Of a stretch of 64,000 nucleotides of DNA, positions 10,801-21,672 are shown one piece after another; the first letter of the stretch is position 1, and the number at the start of each line of letters is the position of its first letter. Under the pieces are notes generated by a model. It made no database searches, was not told the origin of the DNA, and was given only the letters and a program-made list of their open reading frames with translations. Source of the DNA: Proales similis (Eukaryota > Rotifera > Eurotatoria > Ploima > Proalidae); NCBI GenBank assembly GCA_019059635.1, contig JAGVRJ010000001.1:372001-436000 (forward strand), in the 5' to 3' direction. The position numbers and the translations under genes are program-made.

Positions 10801-13008
10801 AAAGCTGCTCTTCAGGGCATTGAGCTCGAAAGAGCAGGCGAGTAAGTTTCGTTTGCTTCGGGTTTGCTCTTGGCGAATTTTAACCCGCTGCTGTTCCAGT
10901 GGTTGATTCCACAACATTCGAAGTGTTTGTGGAAAATTTTCAGATGAAAGACGAAGAGCTTCAGACGGTGAACCGGCTACTGCCGCCCGAACGACTTGGG
11001 TTCGAGTTCGCATTGAAGCTGTCCAAAGAGACGAATGTGAACCGATTTGGCATCGGCCGAGTCATTCTCACTCAGTGGGCGCTGTATCATTTGAAAAAAG
11101 GCGCGCAACAAGCCAGCCGAATGACGACGCTGAGCAACATCGCCGATTTGGAAAAGGTCGACAAACGGCCAGTCTACCTGAAAGGCAAGAAGGCGCTCAA
11201 GATTCAGCTGAGAAACGGTCTGCTGCTCGAATAGCACATAAATATGTCCTGAATTGACGATCAATCCAGATCAAGAGGCGATTTTGATCTCGGACGAGGA
11301 GATCAATGTCTGGTATCTGCTCATCAAAGAGCTGATCAATGCGTCCACGTTGAACGGACAGGACAAGTCACTTGTGCATGAGACGGCCAGAAAAGTGCTG
11401 CTCATCGACACCTTCGTGTCTTGGTACGATCAGCCCCAAACGAACTGATTGAGGTTATCTCTAATTGTCTTGGTCAAGTGCAAACAACTCGTTGTCGAGT
11501 CTGAGCGGCGAGTTAGATCGGGCGCTTTCGATCCTGTGCGGCGCCGACAAAAGCCAGGCAGAACTGGGCGACGAAGATTCAGGCGGCCCATTGCTGATCA
11601 AGTTCAAAATCTGGCCCAACGAAGAGTCCAAAAGGTAAATCTGAAATGTGCGATTGGCCCCGTTCAAATCAAAAGACGTAGAATATGTGCCAGCATCGAA
11701 TGCATTCAGTTTGTCGACGAGCAGAACGATTCGAGGGTTTGGTGCGCGTCGGACACTTCAATTCTGATCTACGACGCGACCAACTGGCTGCAGGACGAAC
11801 GAATCAAACTCAACCAAAAGATCGTAAGAGTCAAGCTTAAGCTTTTGAGGAAAATCCACTCCAATCCGAGCATTTAATAAAGACGTGTCTACTTCGGCTC
11901 AAAGAGGCGGGCAAAATGCTGGCCGGCACATTTGACGGTTACCTTTACGTGATTGACATTGCGAGCCAATCGATCGTTTCAAAGCTCAAATCCTACCCGG
12001 ACGTGCTGATCTCGATCGCTGACTGGCCCAAAACTGGGTAAACACAGTTAACTGAGTTTAGAACACTTTTGACACATTCGTATGCGCACAGCTGTTTCCT
12101 CTCTGCACACTGCAATGGAGAAATGGCGATCTGGTCAGTGAACTCGTTCGAGCAGCGCAAACGCGGCAACATACTGCAGGACGCGTGTGCATTAGACAGC
12201 TTGTCGAGCCTAAAGCTCGTGCAGATTGAAACCTACGACGATCTGATTGTGTGCGGTTGGTGTCTTCCAAGTTCTGTTTTGCATTTCTGTTTGACTGGAG
12301 ACCGTCTGAAAAGCACTCACCGACCGAGTCCTACTCTTGGACGAGCAGTTCACTCTGGCCAATTCAGTTGAGATGAGAGAAAAGAAAAGGGAATATCAAA
12401 TAACAGTCAGTTCGTTTGTGATCACATATGACTCGCCCGATCTGGTAAGAGCGTCTGGCTTTGCTCTTCGATTTTCTAAATCATTTCCAACCAAATCCTG
12501 TTGGCGATCAGTTGTGGGTGGCCGACTCTATTCGAGGCCTTGTGTTTGTCTACGAACTGTTCACTCTGGAGCCGAAAATCATTGTTGCGGTCGATGAGGC
12601 AAGTGGCATCCGCTGCTTATTGGCGGCAAGCAAACTTGTGAGTACCAAACGAGACTCTCAACAACCTGAAGATACAACAAAAAATAAACAAAATCTGCAG
12701 GTTTGGGCCGGAACACGGGACGGAGCAATTGTGACCATAAAAAAGTCCGACTTTGAGTTTTGTAGATTCAAGGCCCATTCGGACTCGATTCGCTGTCTCA
12801 GTTTATTTAAACACGAGTAACTAAAAATTGCCATACAAAAGAGGAAGAGCGTCAAAAAATGCTTTGAAAACAAAAAAGGAGTGTTCTATCGGGCGCAGCG
12901 AGCAAAGACGGAAGCCTAGCTGCATGGAGACCGCCTCGATTCAACCAGAAAAATGTGCTCGATTGCATGCGCAAAATTCTAACTGATCCTCAGTCGAGCA
13001 AAAACTAA
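7890..13008 (+). CDS. DENND3: DENND3-like Rab GEF (DENN domain plus WD40 repeats)
   Basis: Large multi-exon gene with many introns of about 50-60 bases; the first exon starts at ATG 7890, the last ends at TAA 13006-13008. I traced the domains but not every splice site. Order: N-terminal SLIEYAVVVGAD; upstream DENN with LPLFCFPGG and THGFVLTDINGSLKFG (about 8390-8640); central DENN with LPHDRLVLVQA, the LEAIFSECRILFISCSE segment (9170-9240) and LDYLDAPHPFIMGCRRP (9400-9460); downstream DENN to about 10,200; a long helical linker (about 10,290-11,640) including EINVWYLLIKELINAS; then WD40-type blades such as GYLYVIDIAS, CNGEMAIWSV, LWVADSIRGLVFVYE, VWAGTRDGAIV and SGAASKDGSLAAW (11,690-12,930). 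DENN plus C-terminal WD40 is the DENND3 layout; DENND3 activates Rab12 in starvation-induced trafficking and autophagy. Another DENN-WD40 relative is possible. Confidence 0.75.
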
Positions 13009-13087
13009 CTGTTCGAGCACAATACCGAAAAATAGAAAATAAATAATATGGACAAACGCAATCAAATCTAAACGTACAGAGAGCGTT

Positions 13088-15412
13088 TTACTCAGGCTGG
13101 AAGTCAAGCATGAGCTGATCGATACAGAATGAGAGCACAAGCTCAAAATTATCTTCATCTAACAGATTGATCAGCGCGCTCGCTTTCATGAGCTCAATCA
13201 CAAAACTGCAGTTGTATGAATGGTCAGCAATCGACGCTCTTGGTGTCTGAATGAAAAGCGGCTGATAAAACGCGACGCTTGCCACCTGACGCTCTGCTGC
13301 GTTCGTTTCTCTACTTCTCACCAAATCGCCTACTTGTGACGTGTTCAAGTCAATTGCGAGCGTGCGTAAAAGTTTCTGTTTTCCAATCAAATCTGAAGCC
13401 AGATAGAATAGAGAGTTGTGGTTTAGTCGCAGTTCGAGCAGATCCGGACAATTGTGCAACGCCGCTGAGTCGAGACAACTTATTCGATTGTGTGACAGGT
13501 CCAAAAAACGTAACTTGGACAAGTTGGAGAAGATGGCTCGAGGGATGAAGCCGATTCGATTGTTACTTAGATCAAGTTTCAATAATTTTGTTTGGCCCCA
13601 AAGCAGGTGCTCGTCAACGGCTAGGATGCGATTGTTTGACAAACTGAGTCGCAGAAGTTGTGTGTTGTGTTTGAACAAGTTGACCGGAAGCTGACTAAGA
13701 AGATTATTGGCCAAATACAGTTCACGCAGTACTCGGTTCTGAGCGAATATTTCGGCAGGCAGCTCTTCAATCAAATTGTCTGACAAGTTGAGATTTTCGA
13801 GTTTGGCCAGAGTCTGGAACTGACTTTGGTCGACGCTTCTGAGTCGATTATCTTGTAAAGCTATTGAGAGCAGATTGACGTTCGAGTAGAACACGTTGCT
13901 GCCTATCGAAGTCAATTGATTTCGGTCCAGTAACAGATATTGAAGGCTTGTTAAATTTGCAAGCGTCTCATGCTCCAATCTTTGCAGTCTATTTCTCGAC
14001 ACTTTGAGGCCTTTCAGATTTTTCTTGTGCAATAATGCGCTTCTATCCAGCTCGTCTAGTTGGTTGTTTGCAAAATTTACGGTCTCGATGAGAAAGCAGT
14101 TGGCAAAGAACTCCGGTCTCAGCTCACCGACCAAGTTATTGTCCAAATCTAGGATTTTCAAATTCGGGTTTGTGCCAAATGCGTCGAGATCTATCAACCG
14201 AAGCGAGTTGCGTTCGAGGTTCAATTGTGTTAATTGAGTCAAATTGGAGGTGTATGTTGACTTCCATTCGCCGAGTCGATTGTTCGCCAGTCCGATATAG
14301 CCAAGAGCGTGATTCGAGCTAAATATTGTCTGCGGCAGCTCTTCAATCAAGTTTGCTGAAAGTTCCACGTTTTTCAACAATTTCAAGTTTCTAAACTGAT
14401 TTTCATGCAGTCGGTCGATTCGATTGTGTGCAAGGTTGATCAAATCAATTGAGGGCGCAGAAGCAAACAATTGCTCTGGCAAGTGACGTATTTGGTTGTA
14501 GCCCAAGTCGACTGATTCGAGGTCATTGAGATCCTTGAAGAGATTAGGCGGCAAATATTTGATCAAGTTGTTGCTTAATTTAAGTTTTCGAAGCTTCGAA
14601 TTGAACCTGAACGCTTCCTCGTCGATGTGCTCGATTAAATTGAAATGCAGCCAGATGATTTGAACTCGGCTCATGCGCGCGAACAGAGCTCGTTCGAGCT
14701 TTCTCAACTGATTGCTGCTCAGATCGACGCGCACAGTCTGCTCGGTTGAGTGGAAAATGCTGGCGTCCAGACGAGTGAAATAGTTGCGATAGGCGATGAG
14801 CATGTTGAGATCTTTCTGATGTTCAAGAAGAGTGGGCTGGAGAGAGCTCAGTCTGTTAAAATAGATAGACAACTGTTTCAGTTTTTTGTTGTTCTCAAAT
14901 GCTCGATGGTCTATTGTGTCGATTAAATTGTAGCAAACATCAAATGTCTCCAATTGTTGTAATGGACTCAGCAGCTGTCGGTCGATTTTGCGAAGTCGAT
15001 TAGCGCTTATATCGAGGTAAACAAGCCTTTTGTTATGGACGAACGTGCTCCTGCTCAAGCTTTTTAGCCGATTTCTACCCAGATACAGATACTGCAGGTT
15101 GTCCAGATGCCTGAAAAGCTGCCGACTTATACTCACCAGGCGGTTGCTTGCAAGGTTCAGACTCTGCAGACGAGTATTGCCGGCGAATGTGCAATCCAAC
15201 AATTGAGAGATCAGATTCGAGGACAGATCGAGCATCTCGAGCTTGTCCAGTCGCTTAAGAACTGCTGGCTCCACAAATGTGACGTTCTGCCCGCTGAGGA
15301 AAAGAGCCGTGCTATCCGGGTTGATGTGGAAATTTTCCAGCCCAGTAAACGACTGAGAAGAGCCAAGCAAGGCCATCGAACTGAATAAAAATAAAAGCAG
15401 GAATTGTTTCAT
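13088..15412 (-). CDS. Secreted LRR protein, subfamily A (774 aa)
   Basis: Intronless, ATG at 15412. Signal peptide about 1-20 (LLLFLFSSMALLGSSQ). The mature N terminus has the subfamily A pattern NPDSTALFLSGQN leading into LRRs with no LRRNT cysteines. The LRR array runs to about residue 680, with units of the form LxxLDLSxNxI and alternating FxxN and FxxL types. The C-terminal module follows: VAFYQPLFIQTPRASIAD, one Cys, a helical stretch with INLL, and a second Cys in LSFC. It is the most diverged C-terminal module of the intact genes (it lacks the usual Gly before the aromatic pair). A TATAAA lies at 15476-15481 on the minus strand, 64 bases before the ATG. The stop lies 80 bases from the convergent DENND3 stop. 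Likely extracellular binding protein; ligand unknown. Confidence 0.88.
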   Translation of the reverse strand: MKQFLLLFLFSSMALLGSSQSFTGLENFHINPDSTALFLSGQNVTFVEPAVLKRLDKLEMLDLSSNLISQLLDCTFAGNTRLQSLNLASNRLVSISRQLFRHLDNLQYLYLGRNRLKSLSRSTFVHNKRLVYLDISANRLRKIDRQLLSPLQQLETFDVCYNLIDTIDHRAFENNKKLKQLSIYFNRLSSLQPTLLEHQKDLNMLIAYRNYFTRLDASIFHSTEQTVRVDLSSNQLRKLERALFARMSRVQIIWLHFNLIEHIDEEAFRFNSKLRKLKLSNNLIKYLPPNLFKDLNDLESVDLGYNQIRHLPEQLFASAPSIDLINLAHNRIDRLHENQFRNLKLLKNVELSANLIEELPQTIFSSNHALGYIGLANNRLGEWKSTYTSNLTQLTQLNLERNSLRLIDLDAFGTNPNLKILDLDNNLVGELRPEFFANCFLIETVNFANNQLDELDRSALLHKKNLKGLKVSRNRLQRLEHETLANLTSLQYLLLDRNQLTSIGSNVFYSNVNLLSIALQDNRLRSVDQSQFQTLAKLENLNLSDNLIEELPAEIFAQNRVLRELYLANNLLSQLPVNLFKHNTQLLRLSLSNNRILAVDEHLLWGQTKLLKLDLSNNRIGFIPRAIFSNLSKLRFLDLSHNRISCLDSAALHNCPDLLELRLNHNSLFYLASDLIGKQKLLRTLAIDLNTSQVGDLVRSRETNAAERQVASVAFYQPLFIQTPRASIADHSYNCSFVIELMKASALINLLDEDNFELVLSFCIDQLMLDFQPE

Positions 15413-15841
15413 TTTTCAATCTAAAATCACCGGCTTTGACAGCAAATGCCCTAGTGGAGCAAATTTGATCAAAAATTTATATGGCTCGCCTATTTCGCGT
15501 GTGCGCTTAGCTTCTTATTGAGCTCATAAGCGGAAATCGAAACATCCTTCTGTTTGAAGAGCGTGTCAAATCCCACACGCAAACGTATTTCGCATTTCTT
15601 AAGTAAAATCAAAAACAAATCGAGAAAAGGAGGGCAGAGACAACACTACTGTATTAAACATTTATCCATCAAGTGTTGGCTTTTTGGTTAAATAAATTTA
15701 TTCGAATTTTAGGCCAATCGAAAATTTGTTGCCAGACACGTAGTATCGAATGTTTCGATTTTCATAAATTCATCACAAATGTCACAAATTGACTCTAAAT
15801 CGTCACCAGTCGCCGCTGCATGCCAGGCAGAGTGAGAACGG
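15413..15841. promoter_or_regulatory. Intergenic region with TATA box of the 13088-15412 gene
   Basis: AT-rich spacer of 429 bases. It holds the minus-strand TATAAA at 15476-15481 and, nearer the right, the 3' flank of the next LRR gene. No other gene was seen. Confidence 0.55.
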
Positions 15842-18097
15842 TCAATGCTCGCAAAAGTTGATGTAGACGCTGAAATGTGCTTGATCGAAAAGATTCAGCA
15901 AAATGAACTTTTTTATGAGGCGATAGAACAGGCTGCAATCAGCAGTGTCGGCCAAAGTGGCGTTGGGCGTGATGACAAACAACGCTTCGAAATAATCGAC
16001 TCCGGATACAGTTCGTGTAGCCGGGCGAGGTTGGTAGGCCTCGGCAAGTGAAATCATTTGATCTGGATCGTAGTCGATCCAAAGAAAGGCCACTTGACTC
16101 AGATTCTGCACAAGCTGACTGGATGGAAAGAATTGGCACTGTTGATTGAGCGCCAGTCTTTTCAGCCGGAAATTCTGCCCGAACGTGTTGGCGTCAATGT
16201 GCCGGATCCAGTTGAACGAGAGGTCAATGCGTGTGATTTGAGGCGACTCGGCGAACAGCTTTGGAGGAACAGACTCAAGCAAATTGTGACTAAGGTCAAC
16301 TGTTTTCAGTCTATTATTTGACTTGAACAGATCGGCCGCTATTTGCCTGATTTGATTGAAGGAGAGATCCAGCTCAGCGAGTTTGCCGTTTTGGGCAAAC
16401 AAGCTCGCTGGCAGCTCCTCAAGTCGGTTAGAGCTCAAATTCAAACTTTTGAGCACTTTCAAACTGCCAAATTGAAACTCGTGCAATCTTTCAAACTTAT
16501 TTCCTCCCAAGTTTAGATAAATCAATTCGAAGTTGGAAGCAAAGGCGCCGGGGGCCAGCTCTCTTAGCTCATTGCTCTGCAAGTTCAGATTCAGCACTTG
16601 GCTCAGATTGTTGAATATTGCCGCATCTAAGCTTTGCAGGCCGTTTGAACTGAGATCGAGAAATCGCAAATTAACTTTGTCAATGATTAAATCTTTGTCC
16701 AACTGTGCCAGACGATTATGGCTCAGATTGAGTGAAATTATATCCAAGCGCTCGAGCAGTTGGCTAATGGCCGAATGAAACTGGTTGGAGCCGAGCTGTA
16801 AATACTGCAGGTTCTTGTTCGATTTGAAAATGCTCTCGTTCAAGAAGGCCATCTCGTTTTGAGCGATTTCGAATTCTCTCAACAAGGGCATGTTGACCAG
16901 TTGCTCTGCGTCGATCAGTTTTAATCGATTTGAATTCAGTTTTAAGGAGGTTAGCTGCTTGTTCGAGTAGAACGCGTCTACGCTCAGCCGCTCAATCAAG
17001 TTGTTTGACAAGTCCAGTTTTCTCAATTTAGGCATACATTTCAACAGCTCGCGGCTTATTTGCCTGATTTCATTCTGTTGGAGCATGAGGTTCTCGAGCG
17101 CTACGTTTGACGCGAACAATCTGCTGTCGAGTGTGCGAATTTGGTTGTCAGCTAGTTGAAGGCTCTCAAGGCGACCGAGTGTCCTGAACACGCCCGTCTT
17201 CAGCTCTTTGATTCTGTTCGAACTGAGCCGCAGGAAAGTGAGATTTGTGTTGAACACAAACGCGTCCTCGTCGATTTGCTCGATGGCGTTGAAACTCAGC
17301 CATAGCTCTTGAACACTTTTCAAATGTGCAAACGTCCTGGCGCCCACATTCACCAGCATGTTGTTGACCATGTCCAAACGTATCAACGAGCTGGTGTTCT
17401 CAAACAACTCTCCATTCACTTGATTTATTGAATTCAAGCTAATTTGAAGCGTTTTCATTTCTCGTTGTTGAGCGAAAAGCGCCGAGTCAAGTCTGAGAAA
17501 CTTGTTGTGGTTCATGTTCACCTCGCCAAGCTTCTTGTTGTTCTCAAATGCGTTCTGGTCAATTTTTTCCAGCAAATTTAAGCCCAGATGAAGGTAGTTT
17601 AGGTTTCTGAGCGATCGAAACGCAAGTCGATCAATGAATCTGAGGCGGTTTTCAGACAAGTCCAAACTCAAGAGCAGAGTGTTGTGCGCAAATGTGTGCC
17701 TGTTCAAGCTCTTGATTTGGTTGCGAGCCAATTTGAGAAATGCCAAGAATTTTAAATTTCTAAACAACGCGTTGTTGATGCTTGTTAGTCGATTGAAGGA
17801 CAAATCGAGCCACACAACTCTTAGATTGGCGTCGAACGTATTTGGAGCCAGCTCTGCGATCTTGTTGGACGATAAATCAATCGATCGAAGAAAGGGAAGT
17901 CGTTGCAAGCTCCTTGGATCTATAAAAGTCAACTCTTTCATTTTGAGATTTAGAGCAGTCGATTCTGCATTGATTGCAAACAGAGACTCCGTCTGGCCAA
18001 TTGTATCCGACCGTGCTGAGACGATTATTACCTTCTCGCTGACAATCAGCAGGACCCACAGGAAAGGCGGCAACTTCGAGTAGAGCAACAAAAGCAT
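15842..18097 (-). CDS. Secreted LRR protein, subfamily A (751 aa)
   Basis: Intronless, ATG at 18097. The signal peptide is long and hydrophobic (LLLYSKLPPFLWVLLIVS). Subfamily A start: FAINAESTALNLKMKELTFI, then SIDLSSNKIAELAPNTFDAN. LRRs alternate between a type with Asn before the capping Leu (FAHNTLL, FENNKKL, FVFNTNL, FASNVAL, FYSNKQL) and a type with Leu there (FRNLKFL, FRSLRNL, FAHLKSV, FRTLGRL). The C-terminal module reads GVDYFEALFVITPNATLAD, Cys, LIKKFILLNLF, INFC, and the protein ends two residues after the second Cys, the shortest tail in the family. A weak TATA-like TATAAG is at 18218-18223 on the minus strand. Secreted; ligand unknown. Confidence 0.88.
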   Translation of the reverse strand: MLLLLYSKLPPFLWVLLIVSEKVIIVSARSDTIGQTESLFAINAESTALNLKMKELTFIDPRSLQRLPFLRSIDLSSNKIAELAPNTFDANLRVVWLDLSFNRLTSINNALFRNLKFLAFLKLARNQIKSLNRHTFAHNTLLLSLDLSENRLRFIDRLAFRSLRNLNYLHLGLNLLEKIDQNAFENNKKLGEVNMNHNKFLRLDSALFAQQREMKTLQISLNSINQVNGELFENTSSLIRLDMVNNMLVNVGARTFAHLKSVQELWLSFNAIEQIDEDAFVFNTNLTFLRLSSNRIKELKTGVFRTLGRLESLQLADNQIRTLDSRLFASNVALENLMLQQNEIRQISRELLKCMPKLRKLDLSNNLIERLSVDAFYSNKQLTSLKLNSNRLKLIDAEQLVNMPLLREFEIAQNEMAFLNESIFKSNKNLQYLQLGSNQFHSAISQLLERLDIISLNLSHNRLAQLDKDLIIDKVNLRFLDLSSNGLQSLDAAIFNNLSQVLNLNLQSNELRELAPGAFASNFELIYLNLGGNKFERLHEFQFGSLKVLKSLNLSSNRLEELPASLFAQNGKLAELDLSFNQIRQIAADLFKSNNRLKTVDLSHNLLESVPPKLFAESPQITRIDLSFNWIRHIDANTFGQNFRLKRLALNQQCQFFPSSQLVQNLSQVAFLWIDYDPDQMISLAEAYQPRPATRTVSGVDYFEALFVITPNATLADTADCSLFYRLIKKFILLNLFDQAHFSVYINFCEH

Positions 18098-18719
18098 CTC
18101 TTAACTTTGTTGTAGTTCTCGAGCCAAAATGTCAAAGTAGAAGGAGATCGAGTTCTCTGAAGGAGGCAAATGTTTATCGAGCATGACAGCACAGAATCAG
18201 AAAAAAAATCGATAATCTTATAGAGAGACAAGCGCCAAAGAGGTGGCACTTGGCGTTCTTTGCCTTTTGAGGGTGTGCCGGATGTAGAGAGGCAGAAACC
18301 AGGAAATCCGATCCGTTCATGAAGAACCTGATTTCGGACTGGAAAACTCGAAACCTTGCGAACGAGAAGTTGAGAAACAATTAAAGCCAAACGGATAGCC
18401 CATTTATTAAAATAGCCTTGCATTTGCGGGAATTATTTATTTTGCTTAAATAAGAAGAAATTCGAGAATTTAGAACTAGATTCTAGTGTTACGTCTTTAG
18501 CTCGACGTCGTTGTCGCCGTAAGCTTACCCCCCGCGAGAGTATGGATAAGCTTCTCAGTTTATTTTTTTCAAAGTTAAAGCGGACTTGACGTACAGTGAA
18601 TAGAGGCAGATCGCTGCAATTGAAAAGATTCAGGAAAGCTTTTATTAGAAAGGTAACATCATAACAAGTTCCAGCTCAACTTTTCGTGAATTATTAAAAA
18701 GTTTTGCATTTGAGACACT
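18098..18719. other. Intergenic region between LRR genes
   Basis: 622 bases. It holds the 5' flank of the 751-residue gene (TATA-like word at 18218-18223) and the 3' flank of the next gene. Short frames here show no family features. I see no RNA gene or repeat. Confidence 0.5.
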
Positions 18720-21038
18720 TTATTCAGTTAGATAAGCTTTAAACATGTCCGAACAATGATTGAGGAAAGCCAGGGCTTGGTCGCCAGTCGAGAGATTCAA
18801 AAGAATGTTCCTTTTAAGCAGACGAGCAGTCAGCTCACATTGATGGGCGTCGGCAAATGACGCGTCAGACGTTCCAATACTCAGAGCCTCGAAAAATTCG
18901 ACGCCAAGTGAGAAGCGAGATGTCTTCTTCGGCTTGAAATGGTCGGCAAGACGTTCTACTTCGCTGAACGAGTCAATCTCCAACCTGGTCACTGATACAA
19001 GGGATTCAATCAGTTTGAAAGGTAGAGACAGGCGCGGGTTTTCATCGAGCAGAAGAACTCTTAAATCTGGGTTACCGGCATACGCCTCTGCGTCAATTTT
19101 CTCAATCTTGTTTTTAGAAGTATCTAAAACTGAAAGGAGACGGAGGTTTCGAAAAAGCGAACCGTCAATTTGCTCGAGTCGATTGTTCATCAAATTAACT
19201 CCCAAGAGTTCTTGATTGTGCAGAAAGGCATCTGGATCAATTTGGAATATTTGATTGTCTGAGAGATCCAAAGCCTTAAGATATTGCTGCCTTTCAAAGT
19301 GCATGGATGAGATCTGGCTCAGATTGTTTTGACTGAGATTTATCTGCTGAAGACTGGAGCAAGAGAAAAATGCGTTATTGGCCAAGTGAAATATTCGATT
19401 TTGAGCCAGATTTAGGATAAGCAGATAAGGCAGGTTTTTGAAATGATTTGAAGTCAAAAACGAGATTTGGTTGGCGCTCAACCCGAGATAACGAAGAGCA
19501 GAGTTTTGCTCAAAACTTTTCTCGTCCAAATCGCTGATTAAGTTGAAAGAAAGCTCGAGAAAGGTGAGAGATCGAAGGCTGCGGAAATGTTTCGAGTTTA
19601 TAGAGCTCAGTCGATTGTTGCTTAAATCCAGCATTATAAGCATAAAGTTTCTTTCAAAAATGCGCTCGTCCAACTGCGAGATGTTGTTGCTGGACAAAAA
19701 AAGAATCTGGAGCATCTCAACATGTCTGAAATGGTTTATTTCACACAGTCGATTTGAACTCAGATCTATTTCAATCAATAGTCTGTTCTCTTCGAAGCAG
19801 TTATCGTCAATGTGTTCGAGAGTGTTGCCTGAGATTCTTAGCTGCTGCAGGTTTGGCTTGTCACCGAATATTTTGCACAAATTCTCCGGATGACTCTCGC
19901 TCACACTCAATCGTATAATTGTAATTTTGCGATTATTTTGGAAAACGTCAGCCGAAATGGGTTCAAGTGGATTGTCCAATAGATTAACTACACTCAGTTC
20001 GGATAGGTGATTGAAGTGCTCTGCGGTGATCTCTCTTATTCGATTGGACTTGAGATAGACTAGATCAAGTCGGGTGTTGAATCTAAACACTTGTTTTGGC
20101 AAACTTTTAATACGATTGCCGGCTAGCAAGATTCGTCGCAAATCGGCAAGGTTGCTGAAGAGCGTCTCTGGCAGCTCTTCTATCAGATTATTGTCAATAT
20201 TTATTATTTGCAGATTTGGGTTGAAGCAGAACAGGTCTGGATGCAGCACTTTGATCTTGTTGTTGGATAGATCAATCTTTTCCAGTTTGCTCAGGTTGGA
20301 AAAGAGCTTCGAAGGCAAATGCTGCAGAATGTTGTTTTCTAGCTGAAGAGAAACTAACTCGACCGTGTCTTGGAACGAGCCGGACTCGATTCTGGAGATG
20401 TGGTTATCACTTATGTCCAGATTGTTTAGCCTTGAAAGTCCATAGAAGTGACCTTGTTGAATGGCTTGGATTTGATTTTTCCTCAATCTGATTGTCTCAA
20501 GCAATTGATTATTTTGCCAAGCTTCGTTTGGGATGTGTGAAATCAAATTTTCTGAGAGGTCCAACGACTTTAAACATTTCAAAGACTTGAATAAATTTCG
20601 GCTAATTGTCCTCAATTGATTTTCACTGAGAACAAGTTCATGCAAGTCGTGGTTGTTAGCAAATGCATTCGGGTTTATGCGTCTGATTCTGTTGTTGCTT
20701 AAATAGAGCTTCTTTAAAGACTTTAGATTCCTGAAAGGCTTCATTCCGATTGATGATATCTGATTGTCAGATAAACTCAGATATTGAATGTTCACGTTGA
20801 ATTGAAATGCGTTGTCAGGAAGCTTCTCCAAACTTGTCCTCAAGAGTATGAGCCTTTCAAGTTTGACAAAATGTCGCATGAACTCGAACGATCGAAGCTC
20901 CTTGTCGTTGATCTGTGCGAATAAAACCTCCGAGTCGAGCTGCATCACTTTTCCTTCATCGTACTCGATCCTCACCGGATAAGAGAGGCAAAAGCCGCAA
21001 ATCGCCAGAATAAGAAGTAAGTAGATCTCTGAGGCCAT
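18720..21038 (-). CDS. Secreted LRR protein, subfamily B (772 aa)
   Basis: Intronless, ATG at 21038. Signal peptide about 1-19 (YLLLILAICGFCLS), then YPVRIEYDEGKVMQLDS, the subfamily B start. The LRR array is the clearest case of strict alternation: FQFNVNI, FRNLKSL, FANNHDL, FKSLKCL, FCFNPNL, FSNLADL, FRFNTRL, FNHLSEL. About halfway the register breaks at an irregular island (SESHPENLCKIF ... IDDNCFEEN) with two cysteines conserved in all B members. The C-terminal module is LGVEFFEALSIGTSDASFAD, Cys, LLKRNILLNL, LNHC. The 3' end of this gene is nearly identical to a shard at 26250-26360, and the protein is very close to the plus-strand copy at 42508-44568, so it has recent duplicates. Confidence 0.9.
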   Translation of the reverse strand: MASEIYLLLILAICGFCLSYPVRIEYDEGKVMQLDSEVLFAQINDKELRSFEFMRHFVKLERLILLRTSLEKLPDNAFQFNVNIQYLSLSDNQISSIGMKPFRNLKSLKKLYLSNNRIRRINPNAFANNHDLHELVLSENQLRTISRNLFKSLKCLKSLDLSENLISHIPNEAWQNNQLLETIRLRKNQIQAIQQGHFYGLSRLNNLDISDNHISRIESGSFQDTVELVSLQLENNILQHLPSKLFSNLSKLEKIDLSNNKIKVLHPDLFCFNPNLQIINIDNNLIEELPETLFSNLADLRRILLAGNRIKSLPKQVFRFNTRLDLVYLKSNRIREITAEHFNHLSELSVVNLLDNPLEPISADVFQNNRKITIIRLSVSESHPENLCKIFGDKPNLQQLRISGNTLEHIDDNCFEENRLLIEIDLSSNRLCEINHFRHVEMLQILFLSSNNISQLDERIFERNFMLIMLDLSNNRLSSINSKHFRSLRSLTFLELSFNLISDLDEKSFEQNSALRYLGLSANQISFLTSNHFKNLPYLLILNLAQNRIFHLANNAFFSCSSLQQINLSQNNLSQISSMHFERQQYLKALDLSDNQIFQIDPDAFLHNQELLGVNLMNNRLEQIDGSLFRNLRLLSVLDTSKNKIEKIDAEAYAGNPDLRVLLLDENPRLSLPFKLIESLVSVTRLEIDSFSEVERLADHFKPKKTSRFSLGVEFFEALSIGTSDASFADAHQCELTARLLKRNILLNLSTGDQALAFLNHCSDMFKAYLTE

Positions 21039-21672
21039 CGTTTCGCTTTCTGTGTCTGTTTGCCTAAAATTAACTCGGCAACCAGGTTTGCTCTGTCTCG
21101 TCGCCTGCTCGTCGCGTCATTTAAGCAAATTTCAGCTCAGGACAGAGATCATGAAGCAAACTTCGAACATGCGCTTTTAACCAAATGACTCTTGGTTCGT
21201 GTCAATTAACATCGCCTCCCACTAAAATCTCTTAGTTAGCCAACTCGTTTTAGGTGGCATCGATTAACCTTCGTGCTGTTGAAGCTTTTTTTATGTGAAA
21301 ATGTCCATGATCTGTTCATGAGTTGATTCATTTTCAGCATCCCATTTCCCCTTTGCTCCCTTCCAGTCTTCTCGCTCATTATTGAAATGAAAATATTGGC
21401 AAATAACAGAAAATCAGTTTTTTAGCACTGCCTCTGATCTGGCTTTGGTTGCGCTTACGTCACCTAACGATAGCAGGGGAAAACTCAACGCAAAAGGCAG
21501 GCACTGCTCTAGACCCCCTCTCTCTCTCTCTCGTCTCTCTACGTGGCTCAGTTCCTTTTGATTTCTTTCGGGGTTTTATGCAGTATTCGAGCGATTTTCT
21601 TGTAGCGCTCACTAAATGGACAGGCCGAGTGAGCTATTGAGAGAATTGTGTGTGTTTAAGCTCTTTGTTTCT
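21039..21672. other. Intergenic region with CT tract
   Basis: 634 bases upstream of the 772-residue LRR gene. A (CT)n tract at about 21517-21540 (GA on the minus strand, about 480 bases before the ATG at 21038) is the only marked feature. No gene was seen. Confidence 0.5.
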
